The translations under genes and the position numbers were made by a program. The notes under the pieces were generated by a model. The model saw only the letters and a program-made list of their open reading frames with translations, was not told the DNA's origin and ran no database searches. From Choanephora cucurbitarum (lineage: Eukaryota; Mucoromycota; Mucoromycetes; Mucorales; Choanephoraceae), in the NCBI GenBank assembly GCA_025331435.1, contig JAIWNI010000068.1:1-64000 (forward strand): a stretch of 64,000 nt of DNA, in the 5' to 3' direction. Positions 1-13,175 of the stretch are shown here, piece after piece. Numbering within the stretch: position 1 is the first letter of the stretch; every line of letters begins with the position of its first letter.

Positions 1-1187
1 TGAGCTCAGTATCCCTACATGGCTCATTGTCTTTATAGAACTCATTATCCTTACATGGCTCATTATCCTTACATGGCTCATTGTTTCTATACATTTGATC
101 GTCTTTATACTTCTCAGTGTCTTTAGTACTCTCAGAATTATGATAGGACTCATTGTATTTTATATGATATTAGCCATCTTGAGACTTGAACATGCACATA
201 CTTGTTATAGTATCAGAAGGATCTCGAAATAAAAAAGCTACCAGCTTGAAGAAAGCTTGACAACATATTCTTTCAAAGTCAATTCACTAGTGATGTGTTT
301 ATAGCCCACAATTAAATAGCCCTAATATTATCTCTGGATTATACAACATACTTTATTATTGAAACACTTGACATCAAATAAAGCATTAGACTATCACTGA
401 CAACATTTTGAATCTATACAATTTTAATTTTTTTCACGTCTATTGAAGCATCTTGACATTTCAAAAAAAAAATCAAAATCCAGCGTATTGCCTATCGCAT
501 TTTACACAAACTCTGATAACTTCCAAGTTGAGTGCTTCTATTCTACTGTAGTTGGTGTCGATAGAAAAGCTGGGAGATGATAACCCTTCAACTATAGGCC
601 TACTATATCCGACATCTGAAGTCCTATTCCTAATATCAACTGATATTAAGATTTCATTTTCATTTTCATTTTCTTTAAAGATGATAAAAAAAAGTAGAGG
701 CAATTAAGGCCCCCTTCAGCCTTCAGCCCTAACCAGAGGTTCTATCTGACACTTTTGCCGTATCTCATAAAGAGCGTACGTACACAGTAACCCGATCTTC
801 TCGGTAGCCCATTCTTACGAACAGACAGTCCTGCCTTGAATACTGCCAGCATTATACAAGATAGATTCTGGGACCCGCCTTCCCGGACGAAAGCAAAGTG
901 CACAACAACGATTCACGACTTGGTCTGCAAAGAGGTAGCATCCGCGGCAGGTTGTTGCTAAGGCATCATCAAGCATCTAGAAGCCGAATAAAAAGAGCCA
1001 TGCTCCGAAGAACACGACCCAAAATTATTAAAGAAAAAGGAAAAAGAAAAAAAAAAGGGAATCTCTTTCTAACAAGGCTTACGTAGACAAAAAAGCAGTC
1101 ATCATCTGGCGCTTCTGATAGGCCAAATTGAGTAGAAAGATGAATGATGTAATCTCTCAGCTTGTTGATTGGCGGGAGAAGAAATTT

Positions 1188-1213
1188 TTCTCTCTCTCTC
1201 TCTCTCTCTCTCT
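1188..1213. repeat. TC microsatellite of the array unit
   Basis: A tc dinucleotide run follows gaagaaattttt in each unit (about 5569, 9944, 14357 and 18733 in the later copies). Its length differs by a few repeats among copies, so it is a handy unit-specific length marker. Confidence 0.85.
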
Positions 1214-1693
1214 TATCCACTATAAGTGGAATTGATGACGATTCTGAAAATCAAAGATTTTATCAGTTTTGACAGATCTAACATAGTATGAAATTCTCCA
1301 AAGGAAATCATATTAAAGTCTAAAGTGACGTTTATAGCTTTTGCATCCTCAAGTTTTGTTCGATAGGATACACCTTTAGCACAGGATCAGGCTTATTTTA
1401 TTTCCTGGATTTTTTAATTTTAGGCTGACATTGAATGGCTTTTAAACCATTGAATTTTTCAGAGGAAACGAAATGAAATTAATAGCAGCAGCATCAATAG
1501 CATCAGTTATGAAAGCTTACTTTTCATGTAGTGATTTAGCTCATGATCTGCTAACTGAGTGGTCAAGGTTGAGCTGATCCAAGATGTTATAGGCTCTCAT
1601 CATTGAAGAATAGACCTTTATTTTCTTCATTTTTCATTTGCTTTGATTAAAAGCTGCAATGCCAAAATTAAGGATTTTTCAGATAGTGATGCA

Positions 1694-1794
1694 TATGACC
1701 TTCGGCAAAGTGGTAAACCCACTGCGTCGTCAACCAGACGGTCTGAGTTCGATACAGGCTTACGGTCGGTTGGTTCAGTGGTCAACCTTTTTCT
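1694..1794 (+). other. tRNA-like / Pol III-box-like cluster in every array unit
   Basis: The stretch contains an A-box-like motif (cggcaaagtggtaaa), then gagttcgatac, which resembles a B box, about 45 bases downstream. After that comes ggttcagtggtcaacc and a T run that could terminate Pol III. The spacing fits a tRNA or tRNA-derived SINE head. However, the acceptor, anticodon and T stems pair poorly by eye (the T stem only works with a 9-base loop), so this is not a functional tRNA gene. Copies start at about 6074, 10449, 14860 and 19239. Confidence 0.22.
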
Positions 1795-4215
1795 TTTAAT
1801 TTTTGATTTTCTCCTGAATTTTTGAGCTATAGCCAATAGAAAAAAAAATAGAGAGGGTTTAGACTTGCATTGTGAGTGGCAAGCTTAACTTTTGTTAAGC
1901 TTCCAATAGCTATCTTACCTTCTATCTTTTTTCTGCATCTGCATATATTGAGTCAATACATGAGCTAGTTGATAGCCATTCATAATGAAATAGAAAAATA
2001 AAAGCTAATGCATTCGATTTCCTTCTGTCTACGATAAATCTTTTTTTTTTTTTTAATTCAGCACTTCTTGCATGTTCAACATGGAATCTCGAAGCTTAAG
2101 TCTTCAAGCTCAGGGTCGTAAATATCAAAACATACATTGTAAAAGCAATCTTGATACAAATATTCACCTTCAAAGAAAAAAAAATGAAAGCCTTTTTTTC
2201 GATTTTGGCTCATTATACAGCAACAATATGCGACATCAGTAATTAGATCCACTATCGATAAAAGCTTTGCTGATATTTAATTTCTATTTACTTATTAACA
2301 ACACCAAATATGCAATAGTCACAAGCGTCTTAGTTATGCTCTTGTACCTGTACTTTCGAGATGTTGAGGATCTAACCATGCATCATCGGATCCCAACCTA
2401 CCATCATGCAAAGGCCTGATCAGGTCCCAAAGTGTTAAAGCTCTGTGGCATAAGAGAGAGCAAAGTGTTTTGTCTGCTTTATCTTGGATAAGCTGCTTGT
2501 TTGCTCACAAGCATTCAAAATAGAATGAATTTTTGCCTTACCGGTGTAAATATCCTTCTTTAGGGTGAAGTGAAAAAAAAAAAGGCTTTATTACTCTAGG
2601 CTGCTCAGCTAAAGCAGTGAATCCAGTATTCTATAGTGTGTTGTGGCAATGAAGACTCTCAGCAATTACCAGCTTAAGGCTATCGAATCGCTTAAAACAG
2701 TACTATTCAGCAGTAAAATGTACCAAAACTATCTCTTGTACACTTTATGCAACATTAAAGCTACCCATTTTACCCATGACTTTTTTCATGACAACCTATT
2801 TTGTAAGCGTTGGATCAATCATGAGCTTCAAAAAAGAGAAGCAAAGAAATAGAAAGATATGATAAAAATGCAATGTCAATAAATGAGTCATAGTATACTT
2901 GACAAAGTTTGTGCAGGCTTCATTCATATTAAGCTCTCCAATGTGGGTCTGCGTGAGTGTGTGTGTGTGAAGTTTACATTTACTCTATATATTACTTAAA
3001 AACGATTTCGGCTTTTTTGTATCATTCCTTTTCTCTAATGACTTTATTCATCCCTCTCTTTTGTAAGCATTTTTCTTTCAATTAGTCCGTTAAGTTACCC
3101 TTTTACACTTTTCATCATGGATCTCACTCACTCACTCACATTATATGAACTTGGTTGAAAACAGAAAAAAAAAAGACAAATGCCTAACAATTAGCTTTCT
3201 TGCAAACTGAAATATCACTGACTGTTTAAATTCAACAACAACATTATCCATTTTACAAGAAGCACTTGATAGCGCAGTCTCATTATGGTCTAACAAAATA
3301 TGCATAAGTTTCCCTTTTATCTCAGTGACTTTCCAGCTTTATTCTTTTTCTTTTCTCTCCTTATCAACCTGCCTTTAACTGCTCTTAATCTAAAGTACCA
3401 AGTATCACAAGCGAAACATAAAAGCAGAGAATCCGAAAAATCATAAAACATAAAGGAGAGAAATAGGAAAAAACAGGCGCGGCGCATCAAAAATTAAAGC
3501 GGATGTTGTCAATCATTAAGCTTTTACATTAATGACAACCGGCTTAAGAGTGCTTTACACAGGCATCAAGTAATTGTTCAATATGTTTTTTATTGGTAAG
3601 ACAATAAGTTACTTATGAAAGAAATGCCAGTGTGAAGTGTGAAGCAAGGTACTGGTCCTTTGGATCTAAAGCGAGAATAAGCTTTGATGTCCCCATGCTA
3701 AATTCAATTTATCTTTGAACTTGTTATGATAGAACCTTACTGTCTAAGATCTATCAACTTTATAATCCTAGCACACTTATTAAGCTCTTAAAAACTGTTG
3801 CACTATACCACTTCAGCTCTGACGATCTATCTCTATATCATGCTTAGACAATTGTACATCGTATCCAGTTATACGTCAAACACAATAGCAAGAATTGAAA
3901 TTGCATTGTATCAAGTCCTGATCTAAGCCGTATCAAAGAGTCACATACTCATCTATCGATGGATAGGGTGATTAAAGCAAAGTGTAAATATTCTAGCTTA
4001 AAGATTCTTGATATTGCTCGGTTTTAAGCCCCCTTTTTTTTTTTTAATCTTTGACTATAAACCATAATAGTTTTAGTCTACAGCTAAACAAAAAAGCAAT
4101 AGTACCTCTGAGCGAACTTGACATTTTCAATAACAGTGATAATAGTGTCAGAACTAATCAACGACTGTGATGCTCATTGTCAATGATACTGATACTTTTG
4201 ATTCAAGGCTGATCG

Positions 4216-4479
4216 TCATTGGTAGGGATCATATTTTATAGAGTGATTGTTGTATTCGACATAATTATTATCGCTAAAGGGCATATTGTCTTTATAGGAC
4301 CCATTGTCTGTATAAAGCTCATTATCACTGCATGGCTCATTGTTTTTATAATGCACATTATCCTTACAGAGCTCATTGTCTTTATGATGCTCAGTATCCC
4401 TACATGGCTCATTGTCTTTATAGAACTCATTATCCTTACATGGCTCATTATCCTTACATGGCTCATTGTTTCTATACAT
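4216..4479 (-). other. Coding-like hexapeptide minisatellite inside each unit
   Basis: On the minus strand an 87-codon open frame is built from an 18-bp period that reads as variants of Asn-Glu-Pro-Cys-Lys-Asp, with Cys, Tyr, Asp and Asn recurring at fixed positions. The plus strand is also open over the same stretch, as expected of a short repeat with a multiple-of-three period. Equivalent copies are at 13007-13270 and 17382-17645. The copy at 8615-8857 is frameshifted, and the copy at the window start is partial. There is no signal peptide and no known family. It could be a repeat-borne ORF, but a simple minisatellite explains it, so I do not call a gene. Confidence 0.45.
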
Positions 4480-7400
4480 TTGATCGTCTTTATACTTCTC
4501 AGTGTCTTTAGTACTCTCAGAATTATGATAGGACTCATTGTATTTTATATGATATTAGCCATCTTGAGACTTGAACATGCACATACTTGTTATAGTATCA
4601 GAAGGATCTCGAAATAAAAAAGCTACCAGCTTGAAGAAAGCTTGACAACATATTCTTTCAAAGTCAATTCACTAGTGATGTGTTTATAGCCCACAATTAA
4701 ATAGCCCTAATATTATCTCTGGATTATACAACATACTTTATTATTGAAACACTTGACATCAAATAAAGCATTAGACTATCACTGACAACATTTTGAATCT
4801 ATACAATTTTAATTTTTTTCACGTCTATTGAAGCATCTTGACATTTCAAAAAAAAAATCAAAATCCAGCGTATTGCCTATCGCATTTTACACAAACTCTG
4901 ACAACTCCAAGTTGAGTGTTCTATTCTACTGTAGTTGGTGTTGATAGAAAAGCTGGGAGATGATAACCCTTCAACTATGGCCTACTATATCCGACATCTG
5001 AAGTCCTATTCCTAATATCAATTGATATTAAGATTTCATTTTCATTTTCATTTTCTTTAAAGGTGATAAAAAAAAAGAGGCAATTAAGGCCCCCTTCAGC
5101 CTTCAGCCCTAACCAGAGGTTCTATCTGACACTTTTGCCGTATCCCATAAAGAGCGTACGTACACAGTAACCCGATCTTCTCGGTAGCCCATTCTTACGA
5201 ACAGACAGTCCTGCCTTGAATACTGCCAGCATTATACAAGATAGATTCTGGGACCCGCCTTCCCGGACGAAAGCAAAGTGCACAACAACGATTCACGACT
5301 TGGTCTGCAAAGAGGTAGCATCCGCGGCAGGTTGTTGCTAAGGCATCATCAAGCATCTAGAAGCCGAATAAAAAAAGCCATGCTCCGAAGAACACGACCC
5401 AAAATTATTAAAGAAAAAGGAAAAAGAAAAAAAAAAGGGAATCTCTTTCTAACAAGGCTTACGTAGACAAAAAAGCAGTCATCATCTGGCGCTTCTGATA
5501 GGCCAAATTGAGTAGAAAGATGAATGATGTAATCTCTCAGCTTGTTGATTGGCGGGAGAAGAAATTTTTCTCTCTCTCTCTCTCTCTCTCTCTTATCCAC
5601 TATAAGTGGAATTGATGACGATTCTGAAAATCAAAGATTTTATCAGTTTTGACAGATCTAACATAGTATGAAATTCTCCAAAGGAAATCATATTAAAGTC
5701 TAAAGTGACGTTTATAGCTTTTGCATCCTCAAGTTTTGTTCGATAGGATACACCTTTAGCACAGGATCAGGCTTATTTTATTTCCTGGATTTTTTAATTT
5801 TAGGCTGACATTGAATGGCTTTTAAACCATTGAATTTTTCAGAGGAAACGAAATGAAATTAATAGCAGCAGCATCAATAGCATCAGTTATGAAAGCTTAC
5901 TTTTCATGTAGTGATTTAGCTCATGATCTGCTAACTGCGTGGTCAAGGTTGAGCTGATCCAAGATGTTATAGGCTCTCATCATTGAAGAATAGACCTTTA
6001 TTTTCTTCATTTTTCATTTGCTTTGATTAAAAGCTGCAATGCCAAAATTAAGGATTTTTCAGATAGTAATGCATATGACCTTCGGCAAAGTGGTAAACCC
6101 ACTGCGTCGTCAACCAGACGGTCTGAGTTCGATACAGGCTTACGGTCGGTTGGTTCAGTGGTCAACCTTTTTCTTTTAATTTTTGATTTTCTCCTGAATT
6201 TTTGAGCTATAGCCAATAGAAAAAAAAATTGAGAGGGTTTAGACTTGCATTGTGAGTGGCAAGCTTAACTTTTGTTAAGCTTCCAATAGCTATCTTACCT
6301 TCTATCTTTTTTCTGCATCTGCATATATTGAGTCAATACATGAGCTAGTTGATAGCCATTCATAATGAAATAGAAAAATAAAAGCTAATGCATTCGATTT
6401 CCTTCTGTCTACGATAAATCTTTTTTTTTTTTTTAATTCAGCATTCTTGCATGTTCAACATGGAATCTCGAAGCTTAAGTCTTCAAGCTCAGGGTCGTAA
6501 ATATCAAAACATACATTGTAAAAGCAATCTTGATACAAATATTCACCTTCAAAGAAAAAAAAATGAAAGCCTTTTTTTTCGATTTTGGCTCATTATACAG
6601 CAACAATATGCGACATCAGTAATTAGATCCACTATCGATAAAAGCTTTGCTGATATTTAATTTCTATTTACTTATTAACAACACCAAATATGCAATAGTC
6701 ACAAGCGTCTTAGTTATGCTCTTGTACCTGTACTTTCGAGATGTTGAGGATCTAACCATGCATCATCGGATCCCAACCTACCATCATGCAAAGGCCTGAT
6801 CAGGTCCCAAAGTGTTAAAGCTCTGTGGCATAAGAGAGAGCAAAGTATTTTGTCTGCTTTATCTTGGATAAGCTGCTTGTTTGCTCACAAGCATTCAAAA
6901 TAGAATGAATTTTTGCCTTACCGGTGTAAATATCCTTCTTTAGGGTGAAGTGAAAAAAAAAAAGGCTTTATTACTCTAGGCTGCTCAGCTAAAGCAGTGA
7001 ATCCAGTATTCTATAGTGTGTTGTGGCAATGAAGACTCTCAGCAATTACCAGCTTAAGGCTATCGAATCGCTTAAAACAGTACTATTCAGCAGTAAAATG
7101 TACCAAAACTATCTCTTGTACACTTTATGCAACATTAGAGCTACCCATTTTACCCATGACTTTTTTCATGACAACCTATTTTGTAAGCGTTGGATCAATC
7201 ATGAGCTTCAAAAAAGAGAAGCAAAGAAATAGAAAGATATGATAAAAATGCAATGTCAATAAATGAGTCATAGTATACTTGACAAAGTTTGTGCAGGCTT
7301 CATTCATATTAAGCTCTCCAATGTGGGTCTGCGTGAGTGTGTGCGTGTGAAGTTTATATTTACTCTATATATTACTTAAAAACTATTTCGGCTTTTTTGT

Positions 7401-8762
7401 ATCATTCCTTTTCTCTAATGACTTTATTCATCCCTCTCTTTTGTAAGCATTTTTCTTTCAATTAGTCCGTTAAGTTACCCTTTTACACTTTTCATCATGG
7501 ATCTCACTCACTCACTCACATTATATGAACTTGGTTGAAAACAGAAAAAAAAAAGACAAATGCCTAACAATTAGCTTTCTTGCAAACTGAAATATCACTG
7601 ACTGTTTAAATTCAACAACAACATAATCCATTTTACAAGAAGCACTTGATAGCGCAGTCTCATTATGGTCTAACAAAATATGCATAAGTTTCCCTTTTAT
7701 CTCAGTGACTTTCCAGCTTTATTCTTTTTCTTTTCTCTCCTTATCAACCTGCCTTTAACTGCTCTTAATCTAAAGTACCAAGTATCACAAGCGAAACATA
7801 AAAGCAGAGAATCCGAAAAATCATAAAACATAAAGGAGAGAAATAGGAAAAAACAGGCGCGGCGCATCAAAAATTAAAGCGGATGTTGTCAATCATTAAG
7901 CTTTTACATTAATGACAACCGGCTTAAGAGTGCTTTACACAGGCATCAAGTAATTGTTCAATATGTTTTTTATTGGTAAGACAATAAGTTACTTATGAAA
8001 GAAATGCCAGTGTGAAGTGTGAAGCAAGGTACTGGTCCTTTGGATCTAAAGCGAGAATAAGCTTTGATGTCCCCATGCTAAATTCAATTTATCTTTGAAC
8101 TTGTTATGATAGAACCTTACTGTCTAAGATCTATCAACTTTATAATCCTAGCACACTTATTAAGCTCTTAAAAACTGTTGCACTATACCACTTCAGCTCT
8201 GACGATCTATCTCTATATCATGCTTAGACAATTGTACATCGTATCCAGTTATACGTCAAACACAATAGCAAGAATTGAAATTGCATTGTATCAAGTCCTG
8301 ATCTAAGCCGTATCAAAGAGTCACATACTCATCTATCGATGGATAGGGTGATTAAAGCAAAGTGTAAATATTCTAGCTTAAAGATTCTTGATATTGCTCG
8401 GTTTTAAGCCCCCTTTTTTTTTTTAATCTTTGACTATAAACCATAATAGTTTTAGTCTACAGCTAAACAAAAAAGCAATAGTACCTCTGAGCGAACTTGA
8501 CATTTTCAATAACAGTGATAATAGTGTCAGAACTAATCAACGACTGTGATGCTCATTGTCAATGATACTGATACTTTTGATTCAAGGCTGATCGTCATTG
8601 GTAGGGATCATATTTTATAGAGTGATTGTTGTATTCGACATAATTATTATCGCTAAAGGGCATATTGTCTTTATAGGACCCATTGTCTGTATAAAGCTCA
8701 TTATCACTGCATGGCTCATTGTTTTATAATGCACATTATCCTTACAGAGCTCATTGTCTTTA
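4385..8762. repeat. Array unit 2
   Basis: This is a full-length copy of about 4378 bp, nearly identical to units 3 and 4. It contains the TC run at about 5569-5593, the tRNA-like cluster at about 6074-6174 and, near its right end, a copy of the minisatellite with one T missing from a T run near 8722. That deletion breaks the minus-strand hexapeptide ORF, which is intact in the other complete copies. Confidence 0.92.
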
Positions 8763-11700
8763 TGATGCTCAGTATCCCTACATGGCTCATTGTCTTTATA
8801 GAACTCATTATCCTTACATGGCTCATTATCCTTACATGGCTCATTGTTTCTATACATTTGATCGTCTTTATACTTCTCAGTGTCTTTAGTACTCTCAGAA
8901 TTATGATAGGACTCATTGTATTTTATATGATATTAGCCATCTTGAGACTTGAACATGCACATACTTGTTATAGTATCAGAAGGATCTCGAAATAAAAAAG
9001 CTACCAGCTTGAAGAAAGCTTGACAACATATTCTTTCAAAGTCAATTCACTAGTGATGTGTTTATAGCCCACAATTAAATAGCCCTAATATTATCTCTGG
9101 ATTATACAACATACTTTATTATTGAAACACTTGACATCAAATAAAGCATTAGACTATCACTGACAACATTTTGAATCTATACAATTTTAATTTTTTTCAC
9201 GTCTATTGAAGCATCTTGACATTTCAAAAAAAAAATCAAAATCCAGCGTATTGCCTATCGCATTTTACACAAACTCTGACAACTCCAAGTTGAGTGTTCT
9301 ATTCTACTGTAGTTGGTGTTGATAGAAAAGCTGGGAGATGATAACCCTTCAACTATGGCCTACTATATCCGACATCTGAAGTCCTATTCCTAATATCAAT
9401 TGATATTAAGATTTCATTTTCATTTTCATTTTCTTTAAAGGTGATAAAAAAAAGAGGCAATTAAGGCCCCCTTCAGCCTTCAGCCCTAACCAGAGGTTCT
9501 ATCTGACACTTTTGCCGTATCCCATAAAGAGCGTACGTACACAGTAACCCGATCTTCTCGGTAGCCCATTCTTACGAACAGACAGTCCTGCCTTGAATAC
9601 TGCCAGCATTATACAAGATAGATTCTGGGACCCGCCTTCCCGGACGAAAGCAAAGTGCACAACAACGATTCACGACTTGGTCTGCAAAGAGGTAGCATCC
9701 GCGGCAGGTTGTTGCTAAGGCATCATCAAGCATCTAGAAGCCGAATAAAAAAAGCCATGCTCCGAAGAACACGACCCAAAATTATTAAAGAAAAAGGAAA
9801 AAGAAAAAAAAAAGGGAATCTCTTTCTAACAAGGCTTACGTAGACAAAAAAGCAGTCATCATCTGGCGCTTCTGATAGGCCAAATTGAGTAGAAAGATGA
9901 ATGATGTAATCTCTCAGCTTGTTGATTGGCGGGAGAAGAAATTTTTCTCTCTCTCTCTCTCTCTCTCTTATCCACTATAAGTGGAATTGATGACGATTCT
10001 GAAAATCAAAGATTTTATCAGTTTTGACAGATCTAACATAGTATGAAATTCTCCAAAGGAAATCATATTAAAGTCTAAAGTGACGTTTATAGCTTTTGCA
10101 TCCTCAAGTTTTGTTCGATAGGATACACCTTTAGCACAGGATCAGGCTTATTTTATTTCCTGGATTTTTTAATTTTAGGCTGACATTGAATGGCTTTTAA
10201 ACCATTGAATTTTTCAGAGGAAACGAAATGAAATTAATAGCAGCAGCATCAATAGCATCAGTTATGAAAGCTTACTTTTCATGTAGTGATTTAGCTCATG
10301 ATCTGCTAACTGCGTGGTCAAGGTTGAGCTGATCCAAGATGTTATAGGCTCTCATCATTGAAGAATAGACCTTTATTTTCTTCATTTTTCATTTGCTTTG
10401 ATTAAAAGCTGCAATGCCAAAATTAAGGATTTTTCAGATAGTAATGCATATGACCTTCGGCAAAGTGGTAAACCCACTGCGTCGTCAACCAGACGGTCTG
10501 AGTTCGATACAGGCTTACGGTCGGTTGGTTCAGTGGTCAACCTTTTTCTTTTAATTTTTGATTTTCTCCTGAATTTTTGAGCTATAGCCAATAGAAAAAA
10601 AAATTGAGAGGGTTTAGACTTGCATTGTGAGTGGCAAGCTTAACTTTTGTTAAGCTTCCAATAGCTATCTTACCTTCTATCTTTTTTCTGCATCTGCATA
10701 TATTGAGTCAATACATGAGCTAGTTGATAGCCATTCATAATGAAATAGAAAAATAAAAGCTAATGCATTCGATTTCCTTCTGTCTACGATAAATCTTTTT
10801 TTTTTTTTTAATTCAGCATTCTTGCATGTTCAACATGGAATCTCGAAGCTTAAGTCTTCAAGCTCAGGGTCGTAAATATCAAAACATACATTGTAAAAGC
10901 AATCTTGATACAAATATTCACCTTCAAAGAAAAAAAAATGAAAGCCTTTTTTTCGATTTTGGCTCATTATACAGCAACAATATGCGACATCAGTAATTAG
11001 ATCCACTATCGATAAAAGCTTTGCTGATATTTAATTTCTATTTACTTATTAACAACACCAAATATGCAATAGTCACAAGCGTCTTAGTTATGCTCTTGTA
11101 CCTGTACTTTCGAGATGTTGAGGATCTAACCATGCATCATCGGATCCCAACCTACCATCATGCAAAGGCCTGATCAGGTCCCAAAGTGTTAAAGCTCTGT
11201 GGCATAAGAGAGAGCAAAGTAGTTTTGTCTGCTTTATCTTGGATAAGCTGCTTGTTTGCTCACAAGCATTCAAAATAGAATGAATTTTTGCCTTACCGGT
11301 GTAAATATCCTTCTTTAGGGTGAAGTGAAAAAAAAAAAGGCTTTATTACTCTAGGCTGCTCAGCTAAAGCAGTGAATCCAGTATTCTATAGTGTGTTGTG
11401 GCAATGAAGACTCTCAGCAATTACCAGCTTAAGGCTATCGAATCGCTTAAAACAGTACTATTCAGCAGTAAAATGTACCAAAACTATCTCTTGTACACTT
11501 TATGCAACATTAGAGCTACCCATTTTACCCATGACTTTTTTCATGACAGCCTATTTTGTAAGCGTTGGATCAATAATGAGCTTCAAAAAAGAGAAGCAAA
11601 GAAATAGAAAGATATGATAAAAATGCAATGTCAATAAATGAATCATAATATACTTGACAAAGTTTGTGCAGGCTTCATTCATAGTAAGCTCTCCAATGTG

Positions 11701-13175
11701 TGTCTGCGTGTGTGTATGTGTGAAGTTTACATTTACTCTATATATTTCTTAAAAACGATTTCGGCTTTTTTGTATCATTCTTTTTCTCTAATGACTTTAT
11801 TCATCCCTCTCTTTTGTAAGCATTTTCCTTTTAATTAGTCCGTTAAGTTACTCTTTTACACTTTTCCTCATGGATCTCACTCACTCATTCACCCACTCAT
11901 TCACTCACTCATTCACTCACTCATTCACTCACTCACATTATATGAACTCGAGTGAAAACAGAAAAAAAAAAGACAAATGCCTAACAATTAGCTTTCTTGC
12001 AAACTATCACTGACTGCTTAAATTCAGCAACAACATAATCCATTTTACAAAAAGCACTTGATAGCGCAGTCTCATTATAGTCTAACAAAATATGCATAAG
12101 TTTCCCTTTTATCTCAGTGACTTTCCAGCTTTATTCTTTTTCTTTTCTCTCCTTATCAACCTGCCTTTAACTGCTCTTAATCTAAAGTACCAAGTATCAC
12201 AAGCGAAACATAAAAGCAGAGAATCCGAAAAATCATAAAACATAAAGGAGAGAAATAGGAAAAAACAGGCGCGGCGCATCAAAAATTAAAGCGGATGTTG
12301 TCAATCATTAAGCTTTTACATTAATGACAACCGGCTTAAGAGTGCTTTACACAGGCATCAAGTAATTGTTCAATATGTTTTTTATTGGTAAGACAATAAG
12401 TTACTTATGAAAGAAATGCCAGTGTGAAGTGTGAAGCAAGGTACTGGTCCTTTGGATCTAAAGCGAGAATAAGCTTTGATGTCCCCATGCTAAATTCAAT
12501 TTATCTTTGAACTTGTTATGATAGAACCTTACTGTCTAAGATCTATCAACTTTATAATCCTAGCACACTTATTAAGCTCTTAAAAACTGTTGCACTATAC
12601 CACTTCAGCTCTGACGATCTATCTCTATATCATGCTTAGACAATTGTACATCGTATCCAGTTATACGTCAAACACAATAGCAAGAATTGAAATTGCATTG
12701 TATCAAGTCCTGATCTAAGCCGTATCAAAGAGTCACATACTCATCTATCGATGGATAGGGTGATTAAAGCAAAGTGTAAATATTCTAGCTTAAAGATTCT
12801 TGATATTGCTCGGTTTTAAGCCCCCTTTTTTTTTTTAATCTTTGACTATAAACCATAATAGTTTTAGTCTACAGCTAAACAAAAAAGCAATAGTACCTCT
12901 GAGCGAACTTGACATTTTCAATAACAGTGATAATAGTGTCAGAACTAATCAACGACTGTGATGCTCATTGTCAATGATACTGATACTTTTGATTCAAGGC
13001 TGATCGTCATTGGTAGGGATCATATTTTATAGAGTGATTGTTGTATTCGACATAATTATTATCGCTAAAGGGCATATTGTCTTTATAGGACCCATTGTCT
13101 GTATAAAGCTCATTATCACTGCATGGCTCATTGTTTTTATAATGCACATTATCCTTACAGAGCTCATTGTCTTTA
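8763..13175. repeat. Array unit 3 (variant around 11640-12040)
   Basis: This is a full-length copy of about 4413 bp. It differs from its neighbours in a patch at about 11560-12060: several substitutions, loss of a few bases in the aaactgaaatatcac region, and a longer mixed tcac/attc microsatellite at 11877-11937. Outside this patch it matches units 2 and 4 closely. Confidence 0.92.

Larger units (their letters stand above)
1..4384. repeat. Array unit 1 (cut by the window edge)
   Basis: This unit is phased to window base 1, which falls inside the coding-like minisatellite. It is the most divergent copy: around 518-600 it has several substitutions and one-base indels relative to units 2-4 (for example gataacttccaag where the others have gacaactccaag). 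The next unit begins at 4385 at the equivalent position. Confidence 0.9.

Noticed and set aside
898..1086. Basic 62-codon frame repeated in each array unit, with its antisense partner
   Set aside because: GTG start, end encoded by an A run, no domain; repetition follows from the array.
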